DNA of 64,000 nt from Caballeronia arvi (GTDB lineage Bacteria > Pseudomonadota > Gammaproteobacteria > Burkholderiales > Burkholderiaceae): assembly GCF_001544695.2 (NCBI RefSeq), contig NZ_FCOM02000049.1, forward strand, positions 1-64,000. Direction: 5' to 3'. Below, piece after piece: positions 1 through 8,295 of this stretch. The number at the start of each line of letters is the position of its first letter. Position 1 is the first letter of the stretch. The position numbers and the translations under genes were made by a program. Below the pieces are notes generated by a model, which saw only the letters and a list, made by a program, of their open reading frames with translations, had not been told where the DNA came from and did no database searches.

Positions 1-1039
1 GAAAATAGCCGCCGCCGAGATCGCTGCCGAAAAAGCGCAACGCCAACGCCGCGACGGCGAAGCCGAGCGCGATGCCGAGCACGCCGCCCGCCACGCCGAG
101 CAGCGCGCCTTCGAGCATGATCTGCCGCACGAGCGCTGCGCGCGTCATGCCGAGCACGCGCAGCATCGCGAACTGCGCGCGGCGGCGCACGACCCCCGCC
201 GCCTGCGTCGAAAACACGAGAAACGCGCCGGTGAAAAGCGCGACGAGCGCGAGCACGTTCATGTTGATGCGATACGCGCGCGACAGGCGATCGGTGCGGC
301 TCTCGACGTCGCTGGTTTCCGTCACGACGAGCCGGCCGCCGAGTTCGCGTTGCAGCGTCCGACGAAACGCATCGCGATCGACGCCGCGCGCAAGTTGCAG
401 ATCGACACGCGACAGCTTGCCCGTCATCGAGAAATGCGTCTGCACGGCGGCGATGTCCATCACCGCGATGCGCTGCCCGGGCCGCGTGCGCGCAATGCCG
501 CCCGCAACGCGCAGCTTCACCTTCGACGTGCCGCTTTGCAGTTCGACCGACGCGCCATCGCGCGCGCCGAGCCACGCAAGCGCTGCGGGCGAAAGAAAGA
601 TGGCGTCGTGATCGAGCACATCGAGCGGCGCATCCGGCGACGGCACGCCGGTCAGATCCGGCGCGATGCGTTTCGCGCGAAACACGTCGATGCCGAGCAC
701 CTTGAGCGGCGTGGTCTTGCCGGGCACGGCGGCATCGACTTCGAGCACCGGACTCGCGATTACAACGCCCGCGTGCGTCGCGAGTTGCGGATACACGTTT
801 TCATCGATGAAAGGCTGCGCGCCGCGCACCTGCAAATCCGCCTGTCCCGACAGACTGCGCGCGGCGGCCGAAAACTCGTTGAAGGCCGCGCCGTTGATGA
901 GCTGCACCGCATAGCCCAGGCCGACGCCGAGCGCGATCGTCAGCATCGCGACGAGCGCGCGGCCCCGATGGCTGCGCCATTGCGCGCCGAGCAGCCAGCG
1001 GGTCAACGTATCGAATGGATGGGCCGCGACTGTGCTCAT
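1..1039 (-). CDS. ABC transporter permease, FtsX/MacB type (3' end outside the window)
   Basis: This is the membrane subunit of an ABC exporter, reading leftwards off the window edge, so only the first ~346 residues are present. The reading frame begins MSTVAAHPFDTLTRWLLGAQ, then a hydrophobic helix at about residues 28-48. A soluble periplasmic-type domain follows (VDAAVPGKTTPLKVLGIDVF region), then a second helix starting NMNVLALVALFTGAFLVFST. The motif RRAQFAMLRVLGMTRAALVR, close to the FtsX cytoplasmic loop, comes next, and a third helix lies at the edge. Soluble domain between helix 1 and helices 2-4 is the FtsX/MacB layout. Its ATG overlaps the stop of the ATPase gene by four bases (ATGA), so the two are translationally coupled. 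The substrate could be lipoprotein, lipid or peptide; nothing here decides. Confidence 0.85.
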   Translation of the reverse strand, partial: MSTVAAHPFDTLTRWLLGAQWRSHRGRALVAMLTIALGVGLGYAVQLINGAAFNEFSAAARSLSGQADLQVRGAQPFIDENVYPQLATHAGVVIASPVLEVDAAVPGKTTPLKVLGIDVFRAKRIAPDLTGVPSPDAPLDVLDHDAIFLSPAALAWLGARDGASVELQSGTSKVKLRVAGGIARTRPGQRIAVMDIAAVQTHFSMTGKLSRVDLQLARGVDRDAFRRTLQRELGGRLVVTETSDVESRTDRLSRAYRINMNVLALVALFTGAFLVFSTQAAGVVRRRAQFAMLRVLGMTRAALVRQIMLEGALLGVAGGVLGIALGFAVAALALRFFGSDLGGGYF

Positions 1040-1770
1040 CGAGTGAGCGCTGCGGCATGCAGCGCGCCATCGGCGAGGATCAGCACGCGGTCGGCGAAAG
1101 CGGCGGCCGCTTCGGAATGCGTGACCATCACGGTCGCGGCGCGCGTCGCCTTGGTTTCGGCGCGCAGCAGTCCGAGCACTTCATGCGCGGTCTGCGGATC
1201 GAGATTGCCAGTGGGTTCATCGGCGAGCAAGAGACGCGGACGATGCACCAGCGCACGCGCGATCGCCACGCGCTGCAATTCGCCGCCAGAGAGCTGACGC
1301 GGCATGTCGTCGCCGCGTCCGTCGAGGCCGACCGCCGCGAGCATCGCGCGCGCGGGCGCGGGCGGCATGCCGTTCAGCAGCAGCGGCACGGCGACGTTCT
1401 GGAAGAGCGTCAGATGCGGCAGGACGTGAAACGCCTGGAATACGAAGCCGAGCTTCTGGCGACGCAGACGCGTGGCGGCATCGTCGGAGAGCGTCGAGAT
1501 CGACGCGCCGTCGATCAGCACGTCGCCGCTGTCGGCGGTGTCGAGGCCTGCGATCAGATTGAGCAGCGTCGATTTGCCGACGCCCGAATCGCCCATGATC
1601 GCGACGAATTCGCCCGCGCCGAGCGCGAAATCGAGCGCATCGAGCACGATGCGCCCGCCGCTGTAGGTCTTCGAGAGGCGGCGGCATTCGAGGGCGGGAG
1701 AAACGTCGGGGTCGGCGGGTCGCATGTTCATCGGCGGGCAGGCTGATCGATTCGCAAGCATTGTGCCCAT
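1036..1770 (-). CDS. ABC transporter ATP-binding protein, LolD/MacB-like
   Basis: ATPase of the exporter whose permease follows directly. Of 244 residues, the Walker A motif GDSGVGKS lies at about 60-67. The signature LSGGELQRVAIARAL precedes Walker B LLLADEPTGNLD, and a late histidine (VMVTHS) matches the H-loop. The DEPTGNLD form is typical of the LolD/MacB/FtsE branch. The start at 1770 is uncertain: in-frame ATG codons at residues 14 and 16 (about 1731 and 1725) would give the ~230-residue length usual for LolD. It is divergent from the GntR gene, with 87 bp between the two starts. No periplasmic adaptor or outer-membrane partner is visible in the window. Confidence 0.9.
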   Translation of the reverse strand: MGTMLANRSACPPMNMRPADPDVSPALECRRLSKTYSGGRIVLDALDFALGAGEFVAIMGDSGVGKSTLLNLIAGLDTADSGDVLIDGASISTLSDDAATRLRRQKLGFVFQAFHVLPHLTLFQNVAVPLLLNGMPPAPARAMLAAVGLDGRGDDMPRQLSGGELQRVAIARALVHRPRLLLADEPTGNLDPQTAHEVLGLLRAETKATRAATVMVTHSEAAAAFADRVLILADGALHAAALTR

Positions 1771-1855
1771 GAAAAGCCTGCGGCGCTTCGAACGTCCGCC
1801 GCGAGGGTTATCCCTGAGACGTACCGGATTGACTTAAACCGCCAAGGAAATCAAA

Positions 1856-1867
1856 CTGTGATCACAG
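1856..1867. promoter_or_regulatory. Perfect 12-bp palindrome over the gntR start codon, candidate operator
   Basis: CTGTGATCACAG is a perfect palindrome. It overlaps the GTG start codon of the GntR-family gene and follows its ribosome site (AAGGAAA at about 1843-1849). GntR/FCD proteins usually bind short palindromes next to their own gene, so autoregulation is a reasonable inference. Regulation of the divergent ABC genes is also possible. Confidence 0.45.
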
Positions 1868-2613
1868 ATCAAACAGCACACAGGAACGCAGTCTTGGCAC
1901 CCCGATCCGCATCGCAACCCATCCCGCAACTCGAAATCATCGCCACGGAAACGATGGCGACGAAGGTCTATCAGCAACTGCGCGAAGCGATCATGAGCGG
2001 CAGTTTCGCCGCGGGCCAGCCGCTGAGTCTGCGCGGCGTGGCCGAAGCGGTGGGCCTCTCGACGATGCCGGTGCGCGCCGCCCTCACGCGTCTGCGCGCG
2101 GAAGGCGCATTGGTCGACGGCCCGTCGCGCGGCCTCATGGTCCCGCCGATGACGCCCGAACTGCTCGAAGAGCTGCGCGACGTGCGTATCGCGCTGGAAG
2201 GCTGCGTCGCGGAACGCGCGGCCGCGCGCATGACCAACGGCGACGTCGCGGCCGTGCAGCGCATCTTCGATGAAATGAGCGCCCACGTCGAAGCCGACGA
2301 TGCGCGCGCCTATCTGCGCTGCAACTTCGCGTTCCACACGAGCATCTATCGCCACGGCGCGAGCGAGATGACGCTCGCGACGATCCAGAACATGTGGATG
2401 CGCATCGGCCCGTTCCTGAACATGGTCGCGCCCGATGTCGCGCACATGCGTGTGTCGATGCAGGCGCACCGGCAGATCATCGATGCGCTGTGGAAGCACG
2501 ATGGCGCGGCGGCGCGCGAAGGGATCGCGAAGGACATCCGCGACGCCGCCCGCGATCTCGAATCGCGTCTGTGCTCGCAGCAGGAACAGCCGCGGCGTCA
2601 CGCGCAAAGCTGA
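1858..2613 (+). CDS. GntR-family transcriptional regulator (FCD subfamily)
   Basis: A DNA-binding regulator, probably a repressor released by a carboxylate ligand. The N-terminal winged helix is VYQQLREAIMSGSFAAGQPL, followed by LRGVAEAVGLSTMPVRAAL with the GntR-typical MPVRxAL recognition helix. The C-terminal half is all-helical and carries the ELRDVRIALEG, HTSIYRHG and QAHRQIIDALWKHD segments of the FCD domain. The histidines there are the usual metal/ligand site. The GTG at 1858 has a good ribosome site (AAGGAAA), but an ATG at 1954 (MATKVYQQ) is a possible shorter start. The next genes on the same strand (SDR, BKACE, MFS) form a catabolic operon that this protein most likely controls. 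Confidence 0.88.
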   Translation: MITDQTAHRNAVLAPRSASQPIPQLEIIATETMATKVYQQLREAIMSGSFAAGQPLSLRGVAEAVGLSTMPVRAALTRLRAEGALVDGPSRGLMVPPMTPELLEELRDVRIALEGCVAERAAARMTNGDVAAVQRIFDEMSAHVEADDARAYLRCNFAFHTSIYRHGASEMTLATIQNMWMRIGPFLNMVAPDVAHMRVSMQAHRQIIDALWKHDGAAAREGIAKDIRDAARDLESRLCSQQEQPRRHAQS

Positions 2614-2677
2614 GCACGGGAAGGCGCACGTCTCGCGTCTTCATCAAACATCATCAGCATGACTAATCGTTCAAACG

Positions 2678-2694
2678 AGGACGGCGCACGTCCT
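2678..2694 (+). terminator. Short hairpin between gntR and the catabolic operon
   Basis: AGGACG-GCGCA-CGTCCT forms a 6-bp perfect stem with a 5-nt loop and runs into TTTGC. It lies 65 bp after the gntR stop and 30 bp before the SDR start. It could end the gntR transcript or act as a leader hairpin of the SDR operon; the T-run is weak. Confidence 0.35.
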
Positions 2695-2724
2695 TTGCAA
2701 ACATAACCAGAAAGGAATCAGACG

Positions 2725-3516
2725 ATGGACTTCATGAAACTTCTCACGCCGCGCCCCGGTTTGCGCGTGCTGATCACGGGCGGCGCATCGGGCATCGGCC
2801 TCGTCATCGCGAAGGCGTTCGTGTCGACGGGCGCGCGCGTGCACGTTTGCGATGTCGATGCTAAAGCCATCGACGCGGCAGCGACCGCATCGCCTGCGAT
2901 CTCCGGCACGCGCGCCGACGTCGCGAACAAGGACGACGTGAAGCGCGTGTTCGAAGACGTGCGGCGCGAACTTGGCGGCCTCGATGTGCTGATCAACAAC
3001 GCGGGCATCGCGGGACCGACGGGCGGCATCGACGCGATCGATTCCGACGACTGGGAAAAGACCATCGACGTGAATCTGAACAGCCAGTACTACTTCTCGC
3101 GCGAAGCCGTGCCGATGCTGCGCGAAGCGGCCGATGGCGGCGTGATCGTGTTCATGTCGTCGGTGGCGGGACGTCTCGGCTACGGTTTCCGCACGCCCTA
3201 CTCCGCGACCAAGTGGGCCGTGGTCGGGCTCGCGAAGAGTCTCGCGATCGAGCTCGGCCCCGACAACATTCGCGTGAATGCGGTGCAGCCGGGCATCGTC
3301 AAGGGTCCGCGCATGGAAGGCGTGATCGCCGCGCGCGCGAAGCAGCTCGGCCTCGATTACGAAGAGATGGAGAAGCAGTATCTCGCGAAGGTTTCGCTGC
3401 GCCGCATGGTCACGCAAGAGGAAGTCGCGGCGAGCGTGCTGTATCTCAGCTCGCCCGCCGGCAGCGCGGTCTCGGGGCAAGCGCTCTCCGTCTGCGGCAA
3501 CGTCGAAACGCTTTGA
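2725..3516 (+). CDS. SDR-family NAD(P)-dependent oxidoreductase
   Basis: A classical short-chain dehydrogenase of 263 residues. The cofactor motif TGGASGIG is at residues 18-25, NNAG follows the fourth strand, and the catalytic Tyr159-x3-Lys163 sits in PYSATKWA, with the catalytic Ser in FMSSVAG. It is the first gene of a three-gene operon with a beta-keto acid cleavage enzyme and an ACS-family carrier. The likely job, inferred from this context, is oxidising a beta-hydroxy acid to the beta-keto acid cleaved by the next enzyme. The exact substrate cannot be read from the sequence. The ribosome site is AGAAAGGA upstream of ATG at 2725, and 14 bp separate its stop from the next start. Confidence 0.88.
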   Translation: MDFMKLLTPRPGLRVLITGGASGIGLVIAKAFVSTGARVHVCDVDAKAIDAAATASPAISGTRADVANKDDVKRVFEDVRRELGGLDVLINNAGIAGPTGGIDAIDSDDWEKTIDVNLNSQYYFSREAVPMLREAADGGVIVFMSSVAGRLGYGFRTPYSATKWAVVGLAKSLAIELGPDNIRVNAVQPGIVKGPRMEGVIAARAKQLGLDYEEMEKQYLAKVSLRRMVTQEEVAASVLYLSSPAGSAVSGQALSVCGNVETL

Positions 3517-3530
3517 GGAAAGAGGAACAC

Positions 3531-4463
3531 ATGGCAACGAAACGCAAGGTCATCATCACGTGCGCTCCGACGGGCGCGATCCATACGCCGTCGATGTCGC
3601 CGTATCTGCCGGTCACGCCCGATCAGATCGCCGAGGCCGCGCTCGCGGCGGCGAAGGAAGGCGCTGCAATTCTGCATCTGCATGCGCGCGATCCCGAAGA
3701 CGGACGCCCGACGCAGGACCCCGCCGTGTTCGAGCGCTTCCTGCCGCGCCTCAAGTCGCAAACGGATGCGGTCATCAATCTGACGACCGGCGGCAGCCCG
3801 CACATGACCGTCGCGGAACGACTCAAGCCCGCGCATCACTTCCAGCCGGAAGTGGCGTCGCTGAACATGGGCTCGATGAACTTCGGTCTCTATCCGATGC
3901 TCGATCGCTTCAAGGATCTGAAGCACGACTGGGAACGCCAGCATCTGGAAAAGAGCCGCGATCTCGTCTTCAAGAACACGTTCGCGGATATCGAATACAT
4001 CCTGACTTCGTGCTCGGCCAACGGCACGCGCTTCGAATTCGAGTGCTACGACATCTCGCATCTGTATAACCTCGCGCACTTCGTCGATCGTGGGCTCGTA
4101 AAAGGACCGTTCTTCGTGCAGAGCGTGTTCGGCCTGCTGGGCGGCATCGGCGCGCATCCGGAAGATCTCGCGCACATGAAGCGCACCGCGGATCGTCTTT
4201 TCGGCAACGACTATGTCTGGTCGATTCTGGGCGCGGGCCGCAATCAGATTCCGCTCGGCTCCATCGGCGTCGCGCAAGGCTCGAACGTGCGCGTGGGTCT
4301 CGAAGATTCGCTGTGGATCGGACCGGGCGAGCTCGCCGAATCCAGCGCCGCGCAGGTGCGCAAGATCCGGCAGGTGATCGAGGGCCTGTCGCTCGAAGTC
4401 GCGACGCCCGCCGAAGCACGCCAGATGTTGTCGCTGAAAGGCGGCGACAACGTGAACTTCTGA
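3531..4463 (+). CDS. Beta-keto acid cleavage enzyme (BKACE, DUF849 / Kce family)
   Basis: The family condenses a beta-keto acid with acetyl-CoA and releases acetoacetate plus a new CoA thioester, using a Zn ion held by an HxH pair. Here the motif is LHLHARDP, and the N-terminal KVIITCAPTGAIHTP segment and GAGRNQIPLGSIGVAQG segment are also family features. Length is 310 residues, as usual for BKACE. ATG at 3531 has the ribosome site GAGGAAAGAGGAA. In-frame sequence upstream of 3531 is just readthrough of the SDR gene in another frame. Substrate class cannot be assigned without comparing specificity residues around the Zn site. Partners are the SDR before it and the MFS carrier after it. Confidence 0.9.
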   Translation: MATKRKVIITCAPTGAIHTPSMSPYLPVTPDQIAEAALAAAKEGAAILHLHARDPEDGRPTQDPAVFERFLPRLKSQTDAVINLTTGGSPHMTVAERLKPAHHFQPEVASLNMGSMNFGLYPMLDRFKDLKHDWERQHLEKSRDLVFKNTFADIEYILTSCSANGTRFEFECYDISHLYNLAHFVDRGLVKGPFFVQSVFGLLGGIGAHPEDLAHMKRTADRLFGNDYVWSILGAGRNQIPLGSIGVAQGSNVRVGLEDSLWIGPGELAESSAAQVRKIRQVIEGLSLEVATPAEARQMLSLKGGDNVNF

Positions 4464-4472
4464 TCGTCGCTT

Positions 4473-4498
4473 GCGCGCGCCGTGCAGGCGGCGCGCGC
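4473..4498 (+). promoter_or_regulatory. Intercistronic GC hairpin between the BKACE and MFS genes
   Basis: GCGCGCGCCG (4473-4482) pairs perfectly with CGGCGCGCGC (4489-4498) across a TGCAGG loop. There is no T-tract, so it looks more like an mRNA-stabilising or processing hairpin that lowers expression of the downstream transporter than a terminator. Confidence 0.5.
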
Positions 4499-4552
4499 TC
4501 ACGCCATCACGCTATCGAGCCATTAGAAATACAACGCCTACGGAGACGTACC

Positions 4553-5881
4553 TTGTCCAAGCCCAACACGACGAGCGCCGCGCAGCACGCGTCGCTCAAC
4601 AGCCTGATGCTGCGCAAGCTGATGCCCTTGCTCGTGATCGTCTATGTGATCAGCTTTCTCGATCGCACGAACATCGCGCTCGCGAAGCATTCGATGAGCA
4701 TCGATCTCGGCATCTCCGCCGCCGCGTACGGACTCGGCGCAGGTCTGTTCTTCCTGACCTACGCGGCCTTCGAGATTCCGAGCAACCTGATCATGCACAA
4801 GGTCGGCGCGCGCTTCTGGATCACGCGCATCATGGTGACGTGGGGCGCGCTGTCCGTCGCGATGGCCTTCGTCACCGGCGAGACCTCGTTCTATGTGATG
4901 CGCCTTCTGCTCGGCGCCGCCGAAGCGGGCCTCTTTCCCGGCGTGATGCTGTATCTCACGTACTGGTTCGGGCGTGAAGAACGCGCCCGCGCGACCGGTT
5001 ATTTCCTGCTCGGCGTGTGCGTGGCGAATATCGTCGGCGGTCCGCTCGGCGGCGCGCTGCTCGAACTCGACGGCGCGCTCGGCTTCCATGGCTGGCAATG
5101 GCTCTTCGTGATCGAAGGTGTGCCCGCGATCCTGCTGGCGTTCGTCGTCTGGAAACTGCTGCCCGATCGTCCGACGAGCGCGAAGTGGCTGTCACGCGAT
5201 GAAGCCGTTGCGCTGGAGCGCCGCCTCGCCGCCGAGCACGACTCGCAGGGCAGCGGCCACGGCGCCGGCGCATTCCGCAGCGTCCTCGGCGATCGCCAGG
5301 TCTGGCTCGCGATTCTCGTGTACTTCTGCCATCAATTGACGATCTACACGGTGATCTTCTTCCTGCCGGGCATCATCGGCGCATCGGGGCACTTCTCGCC
5401 GCTCACGATCGGGCTGCTCACCTCGACGCCGTGGATCGCCGCCGCCATCGGCGCCGCCACGCTGCCGCGCCTCGCGACCGATTCGTCGAAGAGCCGGCGC
5501 ATGCTGATCGGCGGACTCGTCATCATGGCGTCGGGCATGCTGATCGCCGCATGGGCGACGCCCGTGATCGGGCTGCTGGGCGTCTGCCTGTCCGCGTCGA
5601 TGTTCTTCGTCGTGCAGTCGATCATCTTCACGTTCCCGTCGTCGCGGCTCTCCGGCAGCGCGCTCGCGGGCGGCCTCGGGCTCGTGAATTCGTGCGGCCT
5701 GCTGGGCGGCTTCGTCGGCCCGACGGTGATGGGCATCATCGAGCAGACGACTGGCCATGCGATGAACGGACTGCTGTGTCTCGCGGTCGCGCTGCTGATC
5801 GCGGCGGTGTGCAGCGCGCGCCTGCGTCACGGCAACGAGGAACGCGCCGACGCGAAGCGCGGCGTCATGTCTAACGCCTGA
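4553..5881 (+). CDS. MFS transporter, anion:cation symporter (ACS) family
   Basis: A proton-coupled carrier of the inner membrane with about 12 helices. The start of helix 1, FLDRTNIALAKHSM, and the stretch FEIPSNLIMHKVGARFWITR are hallmarks of the ACS family, which takes up organic anions such as tartrate, glucarate and hydroxy-phthalate derivatives. The TTG at 4553 is preferred because GGAG lies 9 bases upstream; an ATG at 4607 would give a shorter protein. 442 residues is the normal family length. As last gene of the SDR/BKACE operon it most likely imports the acid that those enzymes degrade. Confidence 0.87.
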   Translation: MSKPNTTSAAQHASLNSLMLRKLMPLLVIVYVISFLDRTNIALAKHSMSIDLGISAAAYGLGAGLFFLTYAAFEIPSNLIMHKVGARFWITRIMVTWGALSVAMAFVTGETSFYVMRLLLGAAEAGLFPGVMLYLTYWFGREERARATGYFLLGVCVANIVGGPLGGALLELDGALGFHGWQWLFVIEGVPAILLAFVVWKLLPDRPTSAKWLSRDEAVALERRLAAEHDSQGSGHGAGAFRSVLGDRQVWLAILVYFCHQLTIYTVIFFLPGIIGASGHFSPLTIGLLTSTPWIAAAIGAATLPRLATDSSKSRRMLIGGLVIMASGMLIAAWATPVIGLLGVCLSASMFFVVQSIIFTFPSSRLSGSALAGGLGLVNSCGLLGGFVGPTVMGIIEQTTGHAMNGLLCLAVALLIAAVCSARLRHGNEERADAKRGVMSNA

Positions 5882-5896
5882 TCGTCACCGGACGAT

Positions 5897-6463
5897 TCAC
5901 TTCTGCGGCATCGTGCCGGGCCGCATGTACGCGAACATGTGCGACACGTAATCCGGCTTGCCGAGCGGCACGCCGTGATTGCGCAAAATCGCGTAGGCGG
6001 TCACGGCGTGAAAGTAGACCTGCGGCAACGACCAGTCGCGCGCGTATTGCTCGCCGGTCATGTCGAAGACGATGCCGTTCGGCAGATCCAGCGCGATCTG
6101 CAAATCGGCGCCCGCGTCGAGCGCGTCGTTCGACAGACCGGACAGCAACGCGGTCGCTTCCGCCAGACGCGCCTGAGCGTCAGCGAACGAGCCCGGCTGC
6201 TCGTTCGACTTCGCGCCCTCTCCACGCACGTTCAGCAGCGCCGGCGGCAGCGCCATTGCGCGCAGCCGATACACCGGCTCCTGCGCCTGAAAACACACGA
6301 AACGCACTTGCCCTGCGAGCGGAAACATGTCCGGCGCGAGACGCAGCTTCATGAGCGCATCGGCGTTTTGCGCGCTGTCGTGCGCGGCGGCCTTGTCGAG
6401 CCACGCCGACAGGTTTTTCAGCGTCTGCAAGAAGGTCGGAACGAGAAGACGGGTCAGTTGCAT
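5897..6463 (-). CDS. DUF1993 domain-containing protein
   Basis: A 188-residue cytosolic protein starting MQLTRLLVPTFLQTLKNLSA. It has the conserved DUF1993 pattern: N-terminal helix, LMKLRLAPDMFPLAGQVRF segment, and C-terminal FHAVTAYAILRNHGVPLGK segment. The family is related to DinB-like four-helix bundles, and no function is established. The ATG at 6463 is chosen because GGAG lies just upstream; the in-frame GTG at 6475 is formed by that ribosome site itself. It is convergent with the MFS gene, with only 15 bp between stops. Confidence 0.85.
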   Translation of the reverse strand: MQLTRLLVPTFLQTLKNLSAWLDKAAAHDSAQNADALMKLRLAPDMFPLAGQVRFVCFQAQEPVYRLRAMALPPALLNVRGEGAKSNEQPGSFADAQARLAEATALLSGLSNDALDAGADLQIALDLPNGIVFDMTGEQYARDWSLPQVYFHAVTAYAILRNHGVPLGKPDYVSHMFAYMRPGTMPQK

Positions 6464-6534
6464 CGAATGCTCCACGGGTCGAGATCCGCGATCTTATATC
6501 GATACGGACCTTTCCCGCGCGGAACGCCGCGGCC

Positions 6535-8295
6535 TCAGAGCAAGCCGAACACCGCGACGCCCGTCTTCGTGCCCACGAACACTTTGCCGTTCGCGATCGT
6601 CGGCGAGATGAACTTGTTGCCGGGTCCGAACTGATCGCGCGAGCCCGCCGAATTGCTGCTGTAGAGCTCGAAGAGATTGCTGGCGTCGTAGGCATGAAGC
6701 ACGGCCGGCGTCACGTTTTCCACGCCCCATACGATGCCGTTCGTGTTGCCGTTCGCGGAGATGACCGGCGCGAGGCCCGGAAAGCTCCAGTTGTTGGGCG
6801 GGCTCGTGCTCTGGCTCGACGCGGCCGTCGCCACCACTGCGTTGACGACCGGCAGCGCCTTCAGATGATCGCCCGCCGGGCCGACATAGATCGTGTTGTT
6901 GTAGAACGCGGGCGCGGTGAACATCGGGCCGGTGATCGTCGAGAACAGCTCCTGATAGATGTGGTCGCCGTTCGAATCGAACTTGCCCATGTTGTCGCGA
7001 TCCACGATATAGAGCGTGCGCGTCTTGCCGCCGCCTATCGCGAGATGCCGCACGTTGCCGTTGATATCGGTGAGATCGGGCAGCACCAGCACGCCGCCCG
7101 AGCCGAGGTCGAGATCCTGGCTCGACTGCACGACCGTGTCCGATGGCTCGAAGTAGTCGGTCACCTTCAGCGTCGGCGTCGGCGTGACCTTGAGGAAGCC
7201 GTTGCCGAAGTCGTCGTGGATCGGCATTTCCTGCGCGTTGGTGGTCGGATCGAACGTGCCGTTGCCGTCGAGGAAATAGATCGACGTGCCATCCGACGCG
7301 AGACCCGCGCCGCCCATCCAGATGCCGCCCATCTCCCCGTTCGGCGTGACGTTGAGGATGCTCGTCTGCTTGAGCGTGTCCGCGCTGTAGCCCATCACCC
7401 AGCCGGTGTACGGCAGCATGTCGCAATGGGAGCTCCACGCCGTATATACGACGCCGTTCAGCAACAGCAACGATGCGCGCTCGATATATTGGCCGGGCGA
7501 AAACGGCACGACGCCGTTGACGCTGCCCGATCCGGTCCCCGGATACGAGCCGGTGATTTCCGTCGGACCGCCGAAGAGCTCGGCGCCCGTCGCGATGTCG
7601 AGCGCGTGAATGCGCTGGTGATAAGCGCCGCCCGTGTCCTTCGACATGGCCACGAGATACATCACGCCATTCGGCCCGCGCGAGCGATCGATGACGGGCG
7701 TCGACGTGATGCCGATGGTCGGCGTGGTCTGATTGCAGCCGTGGTCGTCGCTCGGCGTCTCGCCGGCCAGCACCGCGGACACCTGCCAGAGCACGGCGCC
7801 CGTGTCGGCGTCGAAGGCATAGGCGCTCGCGTTCTCGGTCACCACATACAGCACGTTATGCGTGGCGCCCGCGACCGGCACATTCGCGAGATAGAGCGGC
7901 TGCGCATCGACGGCGCCATCGACGGGATAGAAGCCGAGCTTGCCGAACTTCGCCGGGCTGACGTTCGCAGGCGTGAGCCGGGTCTCGGCGAGCTGCTGCG
8001 CCGTGCGGAGGATGTCGTTGTGATACGTGGTGACGTCCATCGGCGTCGATGGAGACGGCGTGCTCGCCGTGGGAGAGCTCGAGCCGGATGGCGCGCTTGC
8101 CGGGCTTCCCGACGACGCCGATGACGGACTGGACGCCGCCGCAGGGCTCGACGCCGAGGAAGCGTCCGATGCGCCCGAAGCGGGCGCGGCGCTGGTCTGC
8201 GAGGTCGTGTCCGAATTGGAACTTCCTCCGCTGCATCCACCGATGATTGCTGCAATAGCGACTGCGAACACGCCAACCGTTAAATGCGCTTTCAT
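6535..8295 (-). CDS. Beta-propeller (PQQ-like / BamB-like) lipoprotein
   Basis: A 586-residue exported protein. The signal peptide ends in the lipobox IIGGC with Cys21, so it is probably anchored to the inner leaflet of the outer membrane or to the surface. Residues ~22-95 are a Ser/Ala/Pro low-complexity linker. The remainder is made of repeated blades such as NVLYVVTENASAYAFDADTG, ALWQVSAVL, RTLYIVDRDNMGKFD and GKVFVGTKTGVAVFGLL, as in quinoprotein-alcohol-dehydrogenase-like propellers. No catalytic or quinone-binding Asp/Cys-Cys motif is recognisable, so a structural or binding role is more likely than dehydrogenase activity. Eight GGAG-spaced bases precede the ATG. Confidence 0.8.
   Translation of the reverse strand: MKAHLTVGVFAVAIAAIIGGCSGGSSNSDTTSQTSAAPASGASDASSASSPAAASSPSSASSGSPASAPSGSSSPTASTPSPSTPMDVTTYHNDILRTAQQLAETRLTPANVSPAKFGKLGFYPVDGAVDAQPLYLANVPVAGATHNVLYVVTENASAYAFDADTGAVLWQVSAVLAGETPSDDHGCNQTTPTIGITSTPVIDRSRGPNGVMYLVAMSKDTGGAYHQRIHALDIATGAELFGGPTEITGSYPGTGSGSVNGVVPFSPGQYIERASLLLLNGVVYTAWSSHCDMLPYTGWVMGYSADTLKQTSILNVTPNGEMGGIWMGGAGLASDGTSIYFLDGNGTFDPTTNAQEMPIHDDFGNGFLKVTPTPTLKVTDYFEPSDTVVQSSQDLDLGSGGVLVLPDLTDINGNVRHLAIGGGKTRTLYIVDRDNMGKFDSNGDHIYQELFSTITGPMFTAPAFYNNTIYVGPAGDHLKALPVVNAVVATAASSQSTSPPNNWSFPGLAPVISANGNTNGIVWGVENVTPAVLHAYDASNLFELYSSNSAGSRDQFGPGNKFISPTIANGKVFVGTKTGVAVFGLL

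Noticed and set aside
350..1297. Plus-strand ORF of 315 codons at the left edge
   Set aside because: Opposite the ABC permease and ATPase, Arg-rich, no family; the minus-strand reading gives FtsX-type and ATPase motifs.
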